A DNA stretch of 64,000 nt from an uncultured Verrucomicrobiota bacterium. Its GTDB lineage: Bacteria; Verrucomicrobiota; Verrucomicrobiia; Opitutales; Opitutaceae. The position numbers and the translations under genes are program-made. The stretch is from NCBI GenBank assembly GCA_903869675.1, contig CAIQAB010000015.1, positions 115,067 to 179,066 of the forward strand. The letters run 5' to 3'. Within the stretch, counting starts at the first letter, position 1. Each line of letters opens with the position of its first letter. Of this stretch, positions 19,034 to 28,204 are shown piece after piece. The notes beneath the pieces are model-generated. The model did no database searches. It saw nothing but the letters and a program-made list of their open reading frames with translations, and was not told the origin of the DNA.

Positions 19034-19108
19034 GCCGATGTAGCTCAGTGGTAGAGCAGCGGTATCGTAAACCGCTGGTCGTCAGTTCAATCCTGACCAT
19101 CGGCTCCA
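19034..19108 (+). tRNA. tRNA-Thr (anticodon CGU), CCA encoded
   Basis: A complete cloverleaf can be folded. The acceptor stem is GCCGATG with CATCGGC, and the D-arm is GCTCAGTGGTAGAGC. The anticodon stem is GCGGT/ACCGC with loop ATCGTAA, and the T-arm is GTCAG-TTCAATC-CTGAC. Discriminator T and an encoded CCA (19106-19108) follow. The anticodon CGT reads the Thr codon ACG. No integrase gene lies nearby, so it does not appear to be an occupied attachment site. Confidence 0.95.
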
Positions 19109-19218
19109 GCTTTTTATACTGTTATTCATCGACAGCGGGCCCTAGCGGATCAGTTACCCCGTTGCGTGAAGGCCGCTGGTGATTTCTCCAAGTTCAGGTG
19201 GCTCTCTGCCTGCATTCC

Positions 19219-20106
19219 TCAGGGCGCGAAGGCGGGAATGTCCGCGGCTTCGGCGGACAAGCACGCGGCGAAGGGGGCGCCGGGCAGGGACTTTAGGCCG
19301 GCGATGGCGGCGCGAGCATTAAACAGTGCGCCGGCGGGGGCGGCGTGGAGGTTGTCGGCAAAGAGCGGCCCGACCTTGTCTGCGCCCAGACTTTCCAGGG
19401 CGCGGGCGATGATCTCGTTGTGGTCGATGAAAGCAGCGCCGGTCGACTCGGCGACGAGCCGCGCCCACTCGCCGTAATTATTGGGACGGGAGCGCACGAC
19501 GCGGCCCTCTTTCCAGGCGTTGCGAGGCACGAGGGAAAGCACGATGGGCATGGCCTGGCGCGCGCGGATATCATCAACATAGCGGCGCATATACCGGCCG
19601 AAGGAATACACGACCTCGTGTTTTCCGGTTAGGATGTTGTCGACCTCGCATGATTCCTCGCCAACGCCGCGGATGGTGCCGCGTGCGCGGGTTTTGGCCG
19701 TGACTGGAGGGTCTTCGTTCACCGGGCTGGAGTCGTTGTGGCCAAATTGCACGATCACGAAATCCCCAGGCTGAAGGGTCGCGAGGACGGCGGCCCAGCG
19801 GCCTTCCGTCTGGTAGGTGCGGCTACTGCGACCGCCGATGGCTTGGTTGACGACGTTGATCTTGGTCGGATCAAAAAAGCGGGCCAATTCGTCGCCCCAA
19901 CCGCGCTGGCCGGGCGTGCCTACCTTCATGGTGGAGTCTCCCACGAGATAAAGGGTGGGCAGAGCGGGGTTCGCCTTCGCATTGAGTTTAAACTTGGCTG
20001 AGTCCTCTACGACGCGCTGGGCCTCATCGGCACGCAGGCCGGCGAGGGCGAGGAGGCCAGTAAGCAGCAGGGCAAGCCAAGGGAAGTGTCGAGGAAGGGT
20101 AATCAT
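19219..20106 (-). CDS. Secreted SGNH/GDSL hydrolase, rhamnogalacturonan acetylesterase-like
   Basis: A signal peptide (MITLPRHFPW... to about residue 25) precedes an SGNH fold. Block I is LVGDSTMK with the Ser nucleophile, block II is AIGGRSSRTY, block III is FGHNDSS, and block V is DNLHAAPAGA with the Asp and His. The long insert and GRSSRTY match rhamnogalacturonan acetylesterases, which deacetylate pectin. Natural substrate is inferred. The ATG at 20106 starts the signal peptide; the upstream frame has no similarity. Neighbouring secreted glycosidase and LacI genes support a polysaccharide role. Confidence 0.84.
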   Translation of the reverse strand: MITLPRHFPWLALLLTGLLALAGLRADEAQRVVEDSAKFKLNAKANPALPTLYLVGDSTMKVGTPGQRGWGDELARFFDPTKINVVNQAIGGRSSRTYQTEGRWAAVLATLQPGDFVIVQFGHNDSSPVNEDPPVTAKTRARGTIRGVGEESCEVDNILTGKHEVVYSFGRYMRRYVDDIRARQAMPIVLSLVPRNAWKEGRVVRSRPNNYGEWARLVAESTGAAFIDHNEIIARALESLGADKVGPLFADNLHAAPAGALFNARAAIAGLKSLPGAPFAACLSAEAADIPAFAP

Positions 20107-20249
20107 GGGCGGAAGGGGCTGACGGTTGGGGTTGTATGTATAATTTCGGTTCGGCGGCGTCGCGCCGAGGGAAAACAAATCAACCAGTTCGACTCACCGA
20201 CCTGCGCTAGGCGGTTGCGCCTCGTGCGGGTTGCGGCTTGGGTGTTTGG

Positions 20250-20930
20250 ATGAAAATTGTCTTAACCGGATGCACCAAGGGGCTGGGGCGGGCTTTGGTA
20301 GGAGAATTCGTGGCGGGCGGCCACACCGTCATCGGCTGCGGGCGCGATCCCGAGGCGGTGCTAGACCTGCGTTTTTCGGTGCCGGCACCGAGCACTTTTG
20401 ACGTTCTGGACGTCGCCGAACCCACTAAAGTTGCGCTTTGGGCGGAGCGTATGCTGACCCAGCACGGCGCGCCCGATCTAGTGATTAATAACGCCGGTCT
20501 GCTCACCAATCCGGCACCGCTATGGGCGCAGGACGCGGCGGCGGTGGCGCGGCTATTTCAGGTTAATCTCACTGGAGTGGTTCACGTTATCCAGGGTTTT
20601 GTGCCCGCGATGATTGAGCATGGGTCGGGCGTGATCGTAAACCTATCCTCCGGTTGGGGTCGTTCGGTTTCGGGTCGTTTCGCACCTTACTGCGCGAGCA
20701 AGTGGGGGATTGAAGGCCTGACCAAAGCGTTGGCGGAAGAGTTGCCGGCCCCGCTTGCGGCGGTTCCGTTGAGCCCGGGGATCATCGATACCGCGATGCT
20801 GCGAAAATGCTATGAGGCCAAGGCGGCCAACTACCCCAAGGCGGATGCTTGGGCGAAGACGGCGGCGCCGTTTCTTATGCAGCTCGGGCGTAAGGATAAT
20901 GGGCTCAGCCTCGAGGTGCCAGGTTTTTGA
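20250..20930 (+). CDS. Short-chain dehydrogenase/reductase
   Basis: This classical SDR has the cofactor motif TGCTKGLG, the NNAG motif and the active-site serine in NLSSGWG. The YxxxK pair follows in YCASKWG. At 226 residues it is slightly short. The ATG at 20250 sits four codons inside the open frame and directly precedes the Rossmann strand. Substrate is unknown. It ends 15 bases before the convergent LacI-family gene. Confidence 0.85.
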   Translation: MKIVLTGCTKGLGRALVGEFVAGGHTVIGCGRDPEAVLDLRFSVPAPSTFDVLDVAEPTKVALWAERMLTQHGAPDLVINNAGLLTNPAPLWAQDAAAVARLFQVNLTGVVHVIQGFVPAMIEHGSGVIVNLSSGWGRSVSGRFAPYCASKWGIEGLTKALAEELPAPLAAVPLSPGIIDTAMLRKCYEAKAANYPKADAWAKTAAPFLMQLGRKDNGLSLEVPGF

Positions 20931-20945
20931 GCCGGACTTGAATGA

Positions 20946-22013
20946 TCACGCCGCGCCCGCTGGCGGGACGGCGAGGGTGTCCCCTGTTCGCAAGTCGCAG
21001 TCCAGCAGGATGTGTTGGTGTGAATCGTAACGCTTCATGGCGAGATCGAGCAGGCGTTTGCCGCCGGTTAGGCCGATCTGGTGGTAGGGTATTTGCACCG
21101 TAGAGAGTCGTGAGGCGCCGGCTGGACGCGCTATGCCGTCAAAGCCGGCCACGGAGACGTCGTGCGGGACGCGAAGCTTTTCTTTTTTAAAGTGAGCGAC
21201 GAGATCATAGGCTTGGTGATCGGCGGCGCAGATCCAGGCCGTGACCCCGTGGCGAGTGCGCTCCAGGGCGCGGGCGTGGGCCTGGTCAACTTCTAGGGAG
21301 TGCCGGGGGCCGGCGTTGATGACATCGGCAGGATTTAGATCGAGCCCGAGGGCGGTTAGTTTTTCCACGAAGGCGCTGTAGCGTCGAAGGGCCCAGCTGG
21401 CTTCAACGGGGTAGCGCCAGGTGAAGAAACCGATGCGGCGGTGGCCCAGGCGGTGGAGCTCATCGATCAAACGGCTGATGCCACGGTAGTGGTCCACGTC
21501 CACGCAGTCGAGTGGCAGGGTGCCATATTGATCGACCAGGGAGACAACTGGGTAGCGTGCCTTCAGCTCGTCGACTACACTGAGCGGGAAGGGGTAGATA
21601 AGGACCACGCCGTCCCAGACGCGACGGCGGGAGCGCAAGATGTGCGCGTAGGATGGGTCCTCGAGGTGGCGGTCCTGTGGGCGGACGAAGTGCAGGTCGA
21701 GGCGGACCTCTTGGACGCGGGCAAATTCGGAAAGCCCGTTCAGCAACTCCTGGCCTGGATTAGCGTAATCGGTGTGTTTAAAGCTCGGTAGCTCGACACA
21801 TACCAGCACCCCGAATGCGAGGCGGCGGGCGCTGCGGCGTCCCCCGGAAGGTTCGCGTTTCTCCTGGTGGCTGTAGCCGAGGCGGGAGGCGAGGGCAAAG
21901 ACCTTGGCCCGGGTGGTTGGGTTGATCCCGGGATGATTAGTGAAGCAGCGCGAGACGGTTGCCCGTGAGAGCTGAAGTTGATCTGCGATGAGCTGCTGAT
22001 TTATTTTCCCCAT
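20946..22013 (-). CDS. LacI-family transcriptional regulator
   Basis: The first 55 residues are a LacI-type helix-turn-helix with hinge: IADQLQLSRATVSRCFTNHPGI and then ALASRLGYS. The remainder is a periplasmic-binding-protein-like effector domain (FGVLVCVELPS..., LGHRRIGFFTWRYP, DVSVAGFDGIARP). It is divergent from the secreted glycosidase gene and probably controls it in response to a sugar. The ATG at 22013 puts the HTH at the very N-terminus, as usual. Confidence 0.93.
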   Translation of the reverse strand: MGKINQQLIADQLQLSRATVSRCFTNHPGINPTTRAKVFALASRLGYSHQEKREPSGGRRSARRLAFGVLVCVELPSFKHTDYANPGQELLNGLSEFARVQEVRLDLHFVRPQDRHLEDPSYAHILRSRRRVWDGVVLIYPFPLSVVDELKARYPVVSLVDQYGTLPLDCVDVDHYRGISRLIDELHRLGHRRIGFFTWRYPVEASWALRRYSAFVEKLTALGLDLNPADVINAGPRHSLEVDQAHARALERTRHGVTAWICAADHQAYDLVAHFKKEKLRVPHDVSVAGFDGIARPAGASRLSTVQIPYHQIGLTGGKRLLDLAMKRYDSHQHILLDCDLRTGDTLAVPPAGAA

Positions 22014-22200
22014 AACTGCTTGAGGGGAAGAATGAACCAGCCGGTCAGGTGCCGAGTAAAATGTATTCTGAGCGGGCCGGGCCGGCGCAGCGGAGACTAT
22101 CATGGTCCGCAGCTTGCAAACTACCACGGAGGAATCGATGCAATTTTGTGCACGTGATACGCCTTTACAAAGCGAAGTGAGGTCACGCACGTTTGCGTTT
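22014..22200. promoter_or_regulatory. Divergent control region between LacI regulator and glycosidase
   Basis: The 187 bases must hold promoters for both divergent genes. A near-palindrome CGCCTTTACAAAGCG at 22160-22174 and the palindromic core GTGCAC near 22148 are the best operator candidates for the LacI-type protein. Neither is a strong match to the classical TGNAANCGNTNNCA pattern. No convincing -35/-10 pair was found. Confidence 0.3.
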
Positions 22201-23526
22201 ATGAAAAACGCGTTCGAGCCCGGTTTCATGGGCGCCGGGTGGTGGGGTCGTATCTGCGGGTTGGCATTGGGTTGCGTTGCGACGGCACCAGCCGCCGCGC
22301 TGGCGGCGCCGGTCAAGGTAGTCCAGGCCCCCGGAGGCGGCTGGACCCTGATGCGTAACGGCGAGCCTTACGCGGTGCGCGGCGCGGGTGGGGACAGTCG
22401 ACTCGAACTGCTGCGGGAATTGGGCGGTTCGACCATCCGGACTTGGGGGGTGGAGCAGTTGGATCGCCATGTAGATGGTCGCACGCTGCTCGACCGTTGT
22501 CAGGACTTGGGCATTACCGTGATGGCGGGCATCTGGGTGCAGCATGAGCGTCATGGCTTCGACTACTCCGATCCTCTGCAAGTGCGTCGGCAGCGGGAGG
22601 AGGTTCGTGCGGCGGTGCGTAAGTTCAAGAATCATCCGGCTATCCTGATTTGGGGTTTGGGTAACGAAATGGAGGGTCCTTCGGCGGATGGCCGTGATCC
22701 ACGCATCTGGCGGGAATTGGAGGAGTTGGCTCGCATCGTAAAAGAGGAGGACCCGGATCACCCTGTTTGCACCGTCATCGCAGGGGCGGCGGCGGGCAAG
22801 GTGAAGGCGATGATGCGCGACTATCCTTCGATCGATATTCTCGGCGTAAATGCCTATGCGGGGGCGGCTGGCGTGGGAACGGCTTTGGCTGAGGCTGGCT
22901 GGAACAAGCCATTTATTTTGGCCGAATACGGCCCGGTGGGGCATTGGGAAGTGCGTCAGACTCCTTGGGGCGCCCCCATCGAGGCGCCGGCGAGGGAGAA
23001 AGCGGAAAACTACCTCAAGGCCTATCGTGGTGCGATGCAGGACTCGGGAGGCCTTTGTGTGGGGACCTTCGCCTTTGTCTGGGGCCAGAAGCAAGAGGTC
23101 ACCTCGACTTGGTATGGGATGTTTTTGCCCACTGGGGAAAAACTTCCAGCAGTGGACGCGGTTGCGCACGCTTGGACGGGCGCGTGGCCGGCGTCGCGTA
23201 GTCCAAGCATCGAGCGGTTGGACGCGGATTTTGCCGAGGGCGTGGTTAAGCCGGGTGCGAGTCTAAGGGTGGAGGCGGTGGTATCCGACGCCGACGGCGA
23301 TCCGCTTACTTTCGACTGGAGGGTGGTGGAGGAGAGCACCGATCGCAAGGAGGGCGGAGATCACGAGGCCGAACCAGCGGCCTTGCCTGAATGCGTGGTC
23401 CGCGTGGAGGGCGCTAGGGTGGAGTTGCAGGCGCCAGCGCGATCGGGTGCCTATCGGGTTTTTCTTTACGCCCGGGATGGCCGGGGTGGGGCCAGCGCGG
23501 ACAACTTTCCCTTCCGCGTGGAATAA
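22201..23526 (+). CDS. Secreted clan GH-A (GH2/GH5-like TIM-barrel) glycoside hydrolase
   Basis: A signal peptide of about 35 residues ends in AALA. The TIM barrel follows, with the acid/base Glu in WGLGNEMEG and the nucleophile Glu in ILAEYGP, the spacing seen in clan GH-A enzymes. The N-terminal part (GEPYAVRGAGG, GGSTIRTWG) resembles the catalytic domain of GH2-type proteins without the sugar-binding jelly roll. The last 100 residues look like a PKD or Ig-like domain (VSDADGDPLTFDWRV). Substrate is unknown. A longer frame starts at 22102, but ATG 22201 gives the best secretion signal. Confidence 0.8.
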   Translation: MKNAFEPGFMGAGWWGRICGLALGCVATAPAAALAAPVKVVQAPGGGWTLMRNGEPYAVRGAGGDSRLELLRELGGSTIRTWGVEQLDRHVDGRTLLDRCQDLGITVMAGIWVQHERHGFDYSDPLQVRRQREEVRAAVRKFKNHPAILIWGLGNEMEGPSADGRDPRIWRELEELARIVKEEDPDHPVCTVIAGAAAGKVKAMMRDYPSIDILGVNAYAGAAGVGTALAEAGWNKPFILAEYGPVGHWEVRQTPWGAPIEAPAREKAENYLKAYRGAMQDSGGLCVGTFAFVWGQKQEVTSTWYGMFLPTGEKLPAVDAVAHAWTGAWPASRSPSIERLDADFAEGVVKPGASLRVEAVVSDADGDPLTFDWRVVEESTDRKEGGDHEAEPAALPECVVRVEGARVELQAPARSGAYRVFLYARDGRGGASADNFPFRVE

Positions 23527-23554
23527 TCCCGGCGGACTGCTTCGGGCTTAAAGT

Positions 23555-24907
23555 TCAGCGCGGGTATAGCCAGTAGCGCTCGGTCTGGTGTTGGTAGTTC
23601 GCGCAACGTGTGGCCCAATCAGCCTGGAAGGCGTCCAGATCGACTTTTGCACCGTCGCGAGACAGCGCATCCCACCAAGCGGTGCTGCCGACGTGGATGT
23701 TGAAGCTACGAGTGCTTTTGCCATCCAGTTTGGCGTAGGGGTTAGGCGGGTCGTAGCGGCAGGCTAAGCGCATCAACTCGAAACTTAACTGGGTGGGGCG
23801 CCAGACGTTCCAGTCCATCACGTCAACGTAGAGCGCGGTAGTGGGGCTACCTTCCGCATCTTTGATGGGTAGCAGGCGGAAGCTAAGGCCTGGGATGGCG
23901 AGCCGGTCGAGATCGGCTTTCAGCTGGGCGGGAGTCTTGCCCTTGTAGCTTAAGGCACGGAAGGGGTGGTCCTTGCCGGCGCCGTGGTGGAAGCCGCTGT
24001 ATTCGCAGCCGAGTCCGGTCATGGCGTAGCCGACGACGGCAGGAAAATCCTGCACCAGAGGGGAGGTGGGCACGAATTTAAGACCGGTTTCAGGCCAGCG
24101 CATGGAGCGTTTCCAGCCCCGCATGGGTATGACGGTCAGACGGCCCTTGGCTCGAACTTCTTCGGGCACCTCAAGCACGCCGGGCGCCTCGGCGGCCATG
24201 CGGGCGAGTTCGCCCATGGTCAGGCCGTGAACGTAGGGGATGCGGAAGGCGCCGACGCCGCTCATCCAAGCGCGGTCGAGGTGGGGGCCGTCGACCTTGA
24301 GGCCGCCAAGGGGGTTGGGGCGGTCGAGCATGATCACTTCCACGCCATAGGTGAAGCACGAATCCATGGCGTAGCGCATCACGACGTTGAACGTGTAGCT
24401 GCGGACGCCGATGTCCTGCAGGTCGATGACGAGGGCATCTAGGTTTTTGAGTTGGGCCGGGGTGGGCTTTCGGTTTTTCCCGTGAAGGGAGTAGACGGGC
24501 AGGCCGGTGGGGATGTGCCGGTCATCGCCGAAGTTAACGCTGGCTTTGATCGACCCGTCCAAGCCGTGTTCCGGTGCAAAAAGGGCGACGAGTTTTACTC
24601 CTGGAGCCTTGGAGAGGATGTCGATCGTGCTGCGACCATCGCGATTCACCCCGGCAGCGTGGGTCAGGAGCCCGATGCGTTTGCCTTTGACCGCTTTGAA
24701 ACCATCGGCGGAGAGCACGTCGATTCCAAGCAGGACGGGGGCGTTGACGGGGGAGACTCGCACTGGTGGTAGGGTCGGCACGGGAGCCGGCGCGGCAGCC
24801 CGCGGTGGAGTGGAGCGTGGCGGGGTGGGGGCGGTGCTGCTGCAGCCGAAGAGGCCGATGAAAAACAAGCTAAGGCAGAGCAGCGGGCGAGAGACGCGGA
24901 ATATCAT
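23555..24907 (-). CDS. Exo-beta-N-acetylmuramidase NamZ-like lipoprotein (DUF1343)
   Basis: A lipobox LFGC about 20 residues in is followed by a Pro-rich linker and a DUF1343 domain. The domain shows GKRIGLLTHAAGVNRDGRSTIDIL, LFAPEHGLDG, DLQDIGVRSYTF and MLDRPNPLGG. DUF1343 includes NamZ, which releases MurNAc from peptidoglycan fragments and defines GH171. The role in cell-wall recycling is by family. The ATG at 24907 overlaps the stop of the DUF2062 gene by four bases, so the two are coupled. Confidence 0.87.
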   Translation of the reverse strand: MIFRVSRPLLCLSLFFIGLFGCSSTAPTPPRSTPPRAAAPAPVPTLPPVRVSPVNAPVLLGIDVLSADGFKAVKGKRIGLLTHAAGVNRDGRSTIDILSKAPGVKLVALFAPEHGLDGSIKASVNFGDDRHIPTGLPVYSLHGKNRKPTPAQLKNLDALVIDLQDIGVRSYTFNVVMRYAMDSCFTYGVEVIMLDRPNPLGGLKVDGPHLDRAWMSGVGAFRIPYVHGLTMGELARMAAEAPGVLEVPEEVRAKGRLTVIPMRGWKRSMRWPETGLKFVPTSPLVQDFPAVVGYAMTGLGCEYSGFHHGAGKDHPFRALSYKGKTPAQLKADLDRLAIPGLSFRLLPIKDAEGSPTTALYVDVMDWNVWRPTQLSFELMRLACRYDPPNPYAKLDGKSTRSFNIHVGSTAWWDALSRDGAKVDLDAFQADWATRCANYQHQTERYWLYPR

Positions 24908-25566
24908 AGAACAGAAGATGAGGGAGGTGGAGCCGGGGCTGGTTCGTGTGGCGTGATGCTGGCGGTGATGGGCTGGCGGGAGGCACGCAGCTTGGCGGCG
25001 GGCACCACCAAGCTCCGCCAAAGCAGATCCAGCACCGCGCCAAGTGCCACTCCCGCGATCAGGCCGCCGATGGAGAAGGCGCTCGCGTAAAGGCTGAAGC
25101 TGGAGCCGGCCGCCGACTCGCTTGCGAGGGGGGCAAGCGCCGGATCGGCCGGGGGTGGCGGGATGAGCCCCGCTAAGGAATCAAGGCCGGTGACACCGAG
25201 CACGAAGGTGCCGAGATGAAACGTGCCCCAGAGAATGAACGGGAAGGTCAGGAGGTTGCTCGCGAACTGCAGGCCTCCGAGGATCATAAAATTGGTTCTA
25301 AAAAGCAGACAAAGGCCGAAGGCGATGGGCAATTGCCCCAGCACAGGAAGTAGCGTGAGCACCGAGCCAAGGTAGAATGCGGCCCGGACCTGCGGGTATT
25401 GAAACGACCAGAGGAAATTACGGCGGCGCGCGAAGGCCGCGAAGCGACCGACGAGCGGATAAGTGTGAAAACGCGCTCGTCGCGGCATGTAACGCAGCAG
25501 CCATTTTACCCGGCGTATCCGTGCAAAATGCAGGTTTTGTTGGTTCGTCTGATCAGCTTTAGGCAT
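24904..25566 (-). CDS. DUF2062 membrane protein
   Basis: About 220 residues with a basic N-terminus and three predicted membrane helices. The DUF2062 features are a glycine-containing helix near GSVLTLLPVLGQLPIAF, the FRTNFMILGGLQFASNLLTFPF loop and a C-terminal helix. The family's role is unknown. It precedes the NamZ-like gene and shares an ATGA junction with it. Confidence 0.82.
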   Translation of the reverse strand: MPKADQTNQQNLHFARIRRVKWLLRYMPRRARFHTYPLVGRFAAFARRRNFLWSFQYPQVRAAFYLGSVLTLLPVLGQLPIAFGLCLLFRTNFMILGGLQFASNLLTFPFILWGTFHLGTFVLGVTGLDSLAGLIPPPPADPALAPLASESAAGSSFSLYASAFSIGGLIAGVALGAVLDLLWRSLVVPAAKLRASRQPITASITPHEPAPAPPPSSSVL

Positions 25567-25756
25567 GGGCTGGGGCGGGCGGGGTGATGGCAAAATCGCT
25601 AAGCCCCTGCCGGACGTCCAACTCTGAATGTTACAACCACGCTTTACCGGCCAGCGCGCGCAGAGGTGACACGGTTGGGCAGCCTCGTTCGTAAAAATGG
25701 CTAAAAATGCGGCTTGGATTCCCGTGCGGGTGTGAGTCGAATGAATTCATATTCTT

Positions 25757-27118
25757 ATGAAAATCTGCTGCATTGGCGCCGGTTATGTGGGCGGTCCGAC
25801 CATGGCGATGATCGCATTCAAGGCGACCGACATCTCGGTTACCGTGGTTGACCTGAACGAGAGGCGGATCGCGGCCTGGAACTCGGATACCTTGCCTATT
25901 TATGAACCTGGTCTGGATGAGATCGTGAAGGCGGCTCGGGGCCGCAACTTGTTTTTTTCCAATGACGTCAAGGGAGCGATTGCCGCTTCGGATATCATCT
26001 TCGTGTCGGTGAATACGCCGACCAAGACTTACGGCGTGGGCGCCGGTCGCGCAGCCGACTTGCGCTACATCGAGTCGGTGGCCCGCACTATTGCCGAGGT
26101 GGCGACCAGCCCTAAAATCATTGTCGAGAAGTCGACCATCCCGGTGCGCACCGCCACGACCATCCAGGAGATCCTCGCCGCCCATCCGCGTGCAGCGAAG
26201 TGTCAGGTGTTATCCAATCCCGAATTCTTAGCCGAGGGCACGGCGGTGGCTGATTTGACCAACCCGGACCGCGTCCTCATTGGTGGCGAACGCACGCCGG
26301 ATGGCGAGAAGGCCATCGCGACGTTGGTGTCAGTGTATGCGCGCTGGGTCCCGAAAGACCGCATCATCACCACCAATCTGTGGTCCTCCGAACTATCCAA
26401 GCTGGTGGCGAATGCTTTCCTCGCTCAGCGCATTTCGTCGATTAACGCCATCTCGGCCCTGTGCGAGGCGACAGAGGCGGATGTGGATGAGGTAGCCAAC
26501 GCCATCGGCAAGGACTCCCGCATAGGACCGAAGTTCCTAAAGGCGTCCGTTGGTTTCGGCGGATCCTGTTTCCAGAAGGACGTGCTCAATCTCACCTATT
26601 TGTGCGAACACTTTGGTCTGCCCGAGGTCGCCGCGTATTGGGAGAGTGTGATCAAGATCAATGACTGGCAGAAGCGACGTTTCGCCGCCAGCATCGTCAA
26701 GGCGCTCTATAACACGGTGGCGGATAAACGCATCGCAGTGCTGGGGTTTGCCTTCAAGAAGGACACCAACGACACCCGCGAGACGGCCGCTATCAGCGTA
26801 TGTCGCGATTTGTTAAGCGAGCAGGCCAATGTGGTCGTTTACGATCCGAAAGTTCCGGCCCACGAAATCGTGGCGGACGTGCTGGGCAAGGGCGCGCAGG
26901 CCAATCCCCGTCTTGCCGTCGCCTCCAGCGCGCTTGAGGCCTGCGCGGGCGCCCACGCCATCGCGATCGTGACCGAGTGGGACGAGTTCAAGACCCTCGA
27001 TTACGCCGCGATTTACGCCGGCATGCCTAAGCCCGCCTTCCTATTCGACGGGCGCAACATACTCGATCTCGCCAAACTCCGCACCATAGGCTTCCGTGCC
27101 TCGGGCATCGGCAAGTGA
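25757..27118 (+). CDS. ugd: UDP-glucose 6-dehydrogenase
   Basis: The enzyme oxidises UDP-glucose to UDP-glucuronate with NAD. The N-terminal Rossmann motif is GAGYVGGPT; the catalytic Cys is in [24 protein letters not shown] and [16 protein letters not shown] are also conserved. The [11 protein letters not shown] and [16 protein letters not shown] segments resemble the animal/plant UGDH branch more than the E. coli type. It probably supplies uronic acid for polysaccharide. No other nucleotide-sugar gene follows directly. Confidence 0.94.
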   Translation: MKICCIGAGYVGGPTMAMIAFKATDISVTVVDLNERRIAAWNSDTLPIYEPGLDEIVKAARGRNLFFSNDVKGAIAASDIIFVSVNTPTKTYGVGAGRAADLRYIESVARTIAEVATSPKIIVEKSTIPVRTATTIQEILAAHPRAAKCQVLSNPEFLAEGTAVADLTNPDRVLIGGERTPDGEKAIATLVSVYARWVPKDRIITTNLWSSELSKLVANAFLAQRISSINAISALCEATEADVDEVANAIGKDSRIGPKFLKASVGFGGSCFQKDVLNLTYLCEHFGLPEVAAYWESVIKINDWQKRRFAASIVKALYNTVADKRIAVLGFAFKKDTNDTRETAAISVCRDLLSEQANVVVYDPKVPAHEIVADVLGKGAQANPRLAVASSALEACAGAHAIAIVTEWDEFKTLDYAAIYAGMPKPAFLFDGRNILDLAKLRTIGFRASGIGK

Positions 27119-27197
27119 GTCGCTAGGTCTGGGTAAAAATCCGGTGCAGGGCGGTTGGCCGCTTGAATTGCGACCCCGCTCGGTTAAGAGTGAAAGG

Positions 27198-28190
27198 ATG
27201 AGCCTGACCCGCACGCTTTCCATTTTTTGTGCCGCGTTATTTGCCCTTGCCTCGGCTAATTCGGTGCGCGCGCTGGTGATCTTCGGCGCTAATGGCTCGG
27301 GCAATACCACGGATCCTAGTGGCGGCCTGCCTTGGAACAACGCCGGTTCGGTCGGCGGAGCCAGTGGTGTTTATTTGGGCAACTTCGAAACGGGTAGCTG
27401 GGTGTTGAGCGCCACGCATGTCACGGGCGGCGGTGCGCCGGGTATCACCCTCGGAGGTATTTTTTACGCCGGCGTCGCCGGTTCGGGCGTTCAGGTCCGC
27501 AATGCGGATAATACTACGACTGATCTTTCCTTGTTCCGCATCGCCACTACCCCGTCGCTCCCGAATCTCACATTGGCGACGGATCGACCGAATCCTGGCG
27601 AAGTAGTCACCCTGATCGGGAACGGCGGCGTTGAGGGCACCTTCAAGCGCTGGGACGTCACCACGGTCGCGGGAACCAAGAATGACGTCTGGACCGAGAC
27701 CGCCTCGGTGCTGGCCTCCGACTATGTGGGTTATACCGTGTCTGGTGGCATCGGGAAACGCTGGGGGCAGGCTTATTTTTACGGTAGCGGTTTTACCTTC
27801 GATGTAAGTGGCACCGGACCGACCGCAAATGTAGTGACCTCTTTTGATTCGGTCAGTGGCTCGACTCTCGCGGTGGGCGGCGATTCGGGCAGTGCGCTGT
27901 TTTATAGCATCAGCGGCCAGTGGGTTTTAGGTGGTATCACCAGTTCGTTACTCAGCCTCAATAATCCGGACACTTCTCCGCCCGGTGGTGCGGTGGCGAC
28001 GGGTAAGAACATCGGCACTTACTATAATCTGAACGGCTATGCGGACATCGTAAACTACCGTGGCTTCATCTTTGATACGGTCGGAGCAGCCAGCCCCATC
28101 CCCGAGCCGGCGGTGGCAACCGGTCTGGTTGGCGCGGCCGTCTTGCTGGCTGGTCTCACGTGCCGTCGTCGACTGGCGGCGCGCAGTTGA
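27198..28190 (+). CDS. PEP-CTERM sorted protein with trypsin-like domain
   Basis: A signal peptide (about 25 residues, to VRA) precedes a domain with trypsin-like signatures. These are LSATHV with the His, TDLSLFRI with the Asp, and VGGDSGSALF with the Ser. The C-terminus is a PEP-CTERM sorting signal: PIPEP, a hydrophobic helix, then CRRRL. The protein should be exported, processed by an exosortase and anchored or released with exopolysaccharide. The ATG at 27198 follows GAAAGG, a fair ribosome binding site. No exosortase gene is in the window. Confidence 0.82.
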   Translation: MSLTRTLSIFCAALFALASANSVRALVIFGANGSGNTTDPSGGLPWNNAGSVGGASGVYLGNFETGSWVLSATHVTGGGAPGITLGGIFYAGVAGSGVQVRNADNTTTDLSLFRIATTPSLPNLTLATDRPNPGEVVTLIGNGGVEGTFKRWDVTTVAGTKNDVWTETASVLASDYVGYTVSGGIGKRWGQAYFYGSGFTFDVSGTGPTANVVTSFDSVSGSTLAVGGDSGSALFYSISGQWVLGGITSSLLSLNNPDTSPPGGAVATGKNIGTYYNLNGYADIVNYRGFIFDTVGAASPIPEPAVATGLVGAAVLLAGLTCRRRLAARS

Positions 28191-28204
28191 CGCTTGGAGT
28201 CGGG

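Noticed and set aside
19034..19218. tRNA gene as a possible integration site
   Set aside because: No integrase, direct repeat of the tRNA 3' end or foreign-looking island follows; the neighbours are ordinary chromosomal genes.
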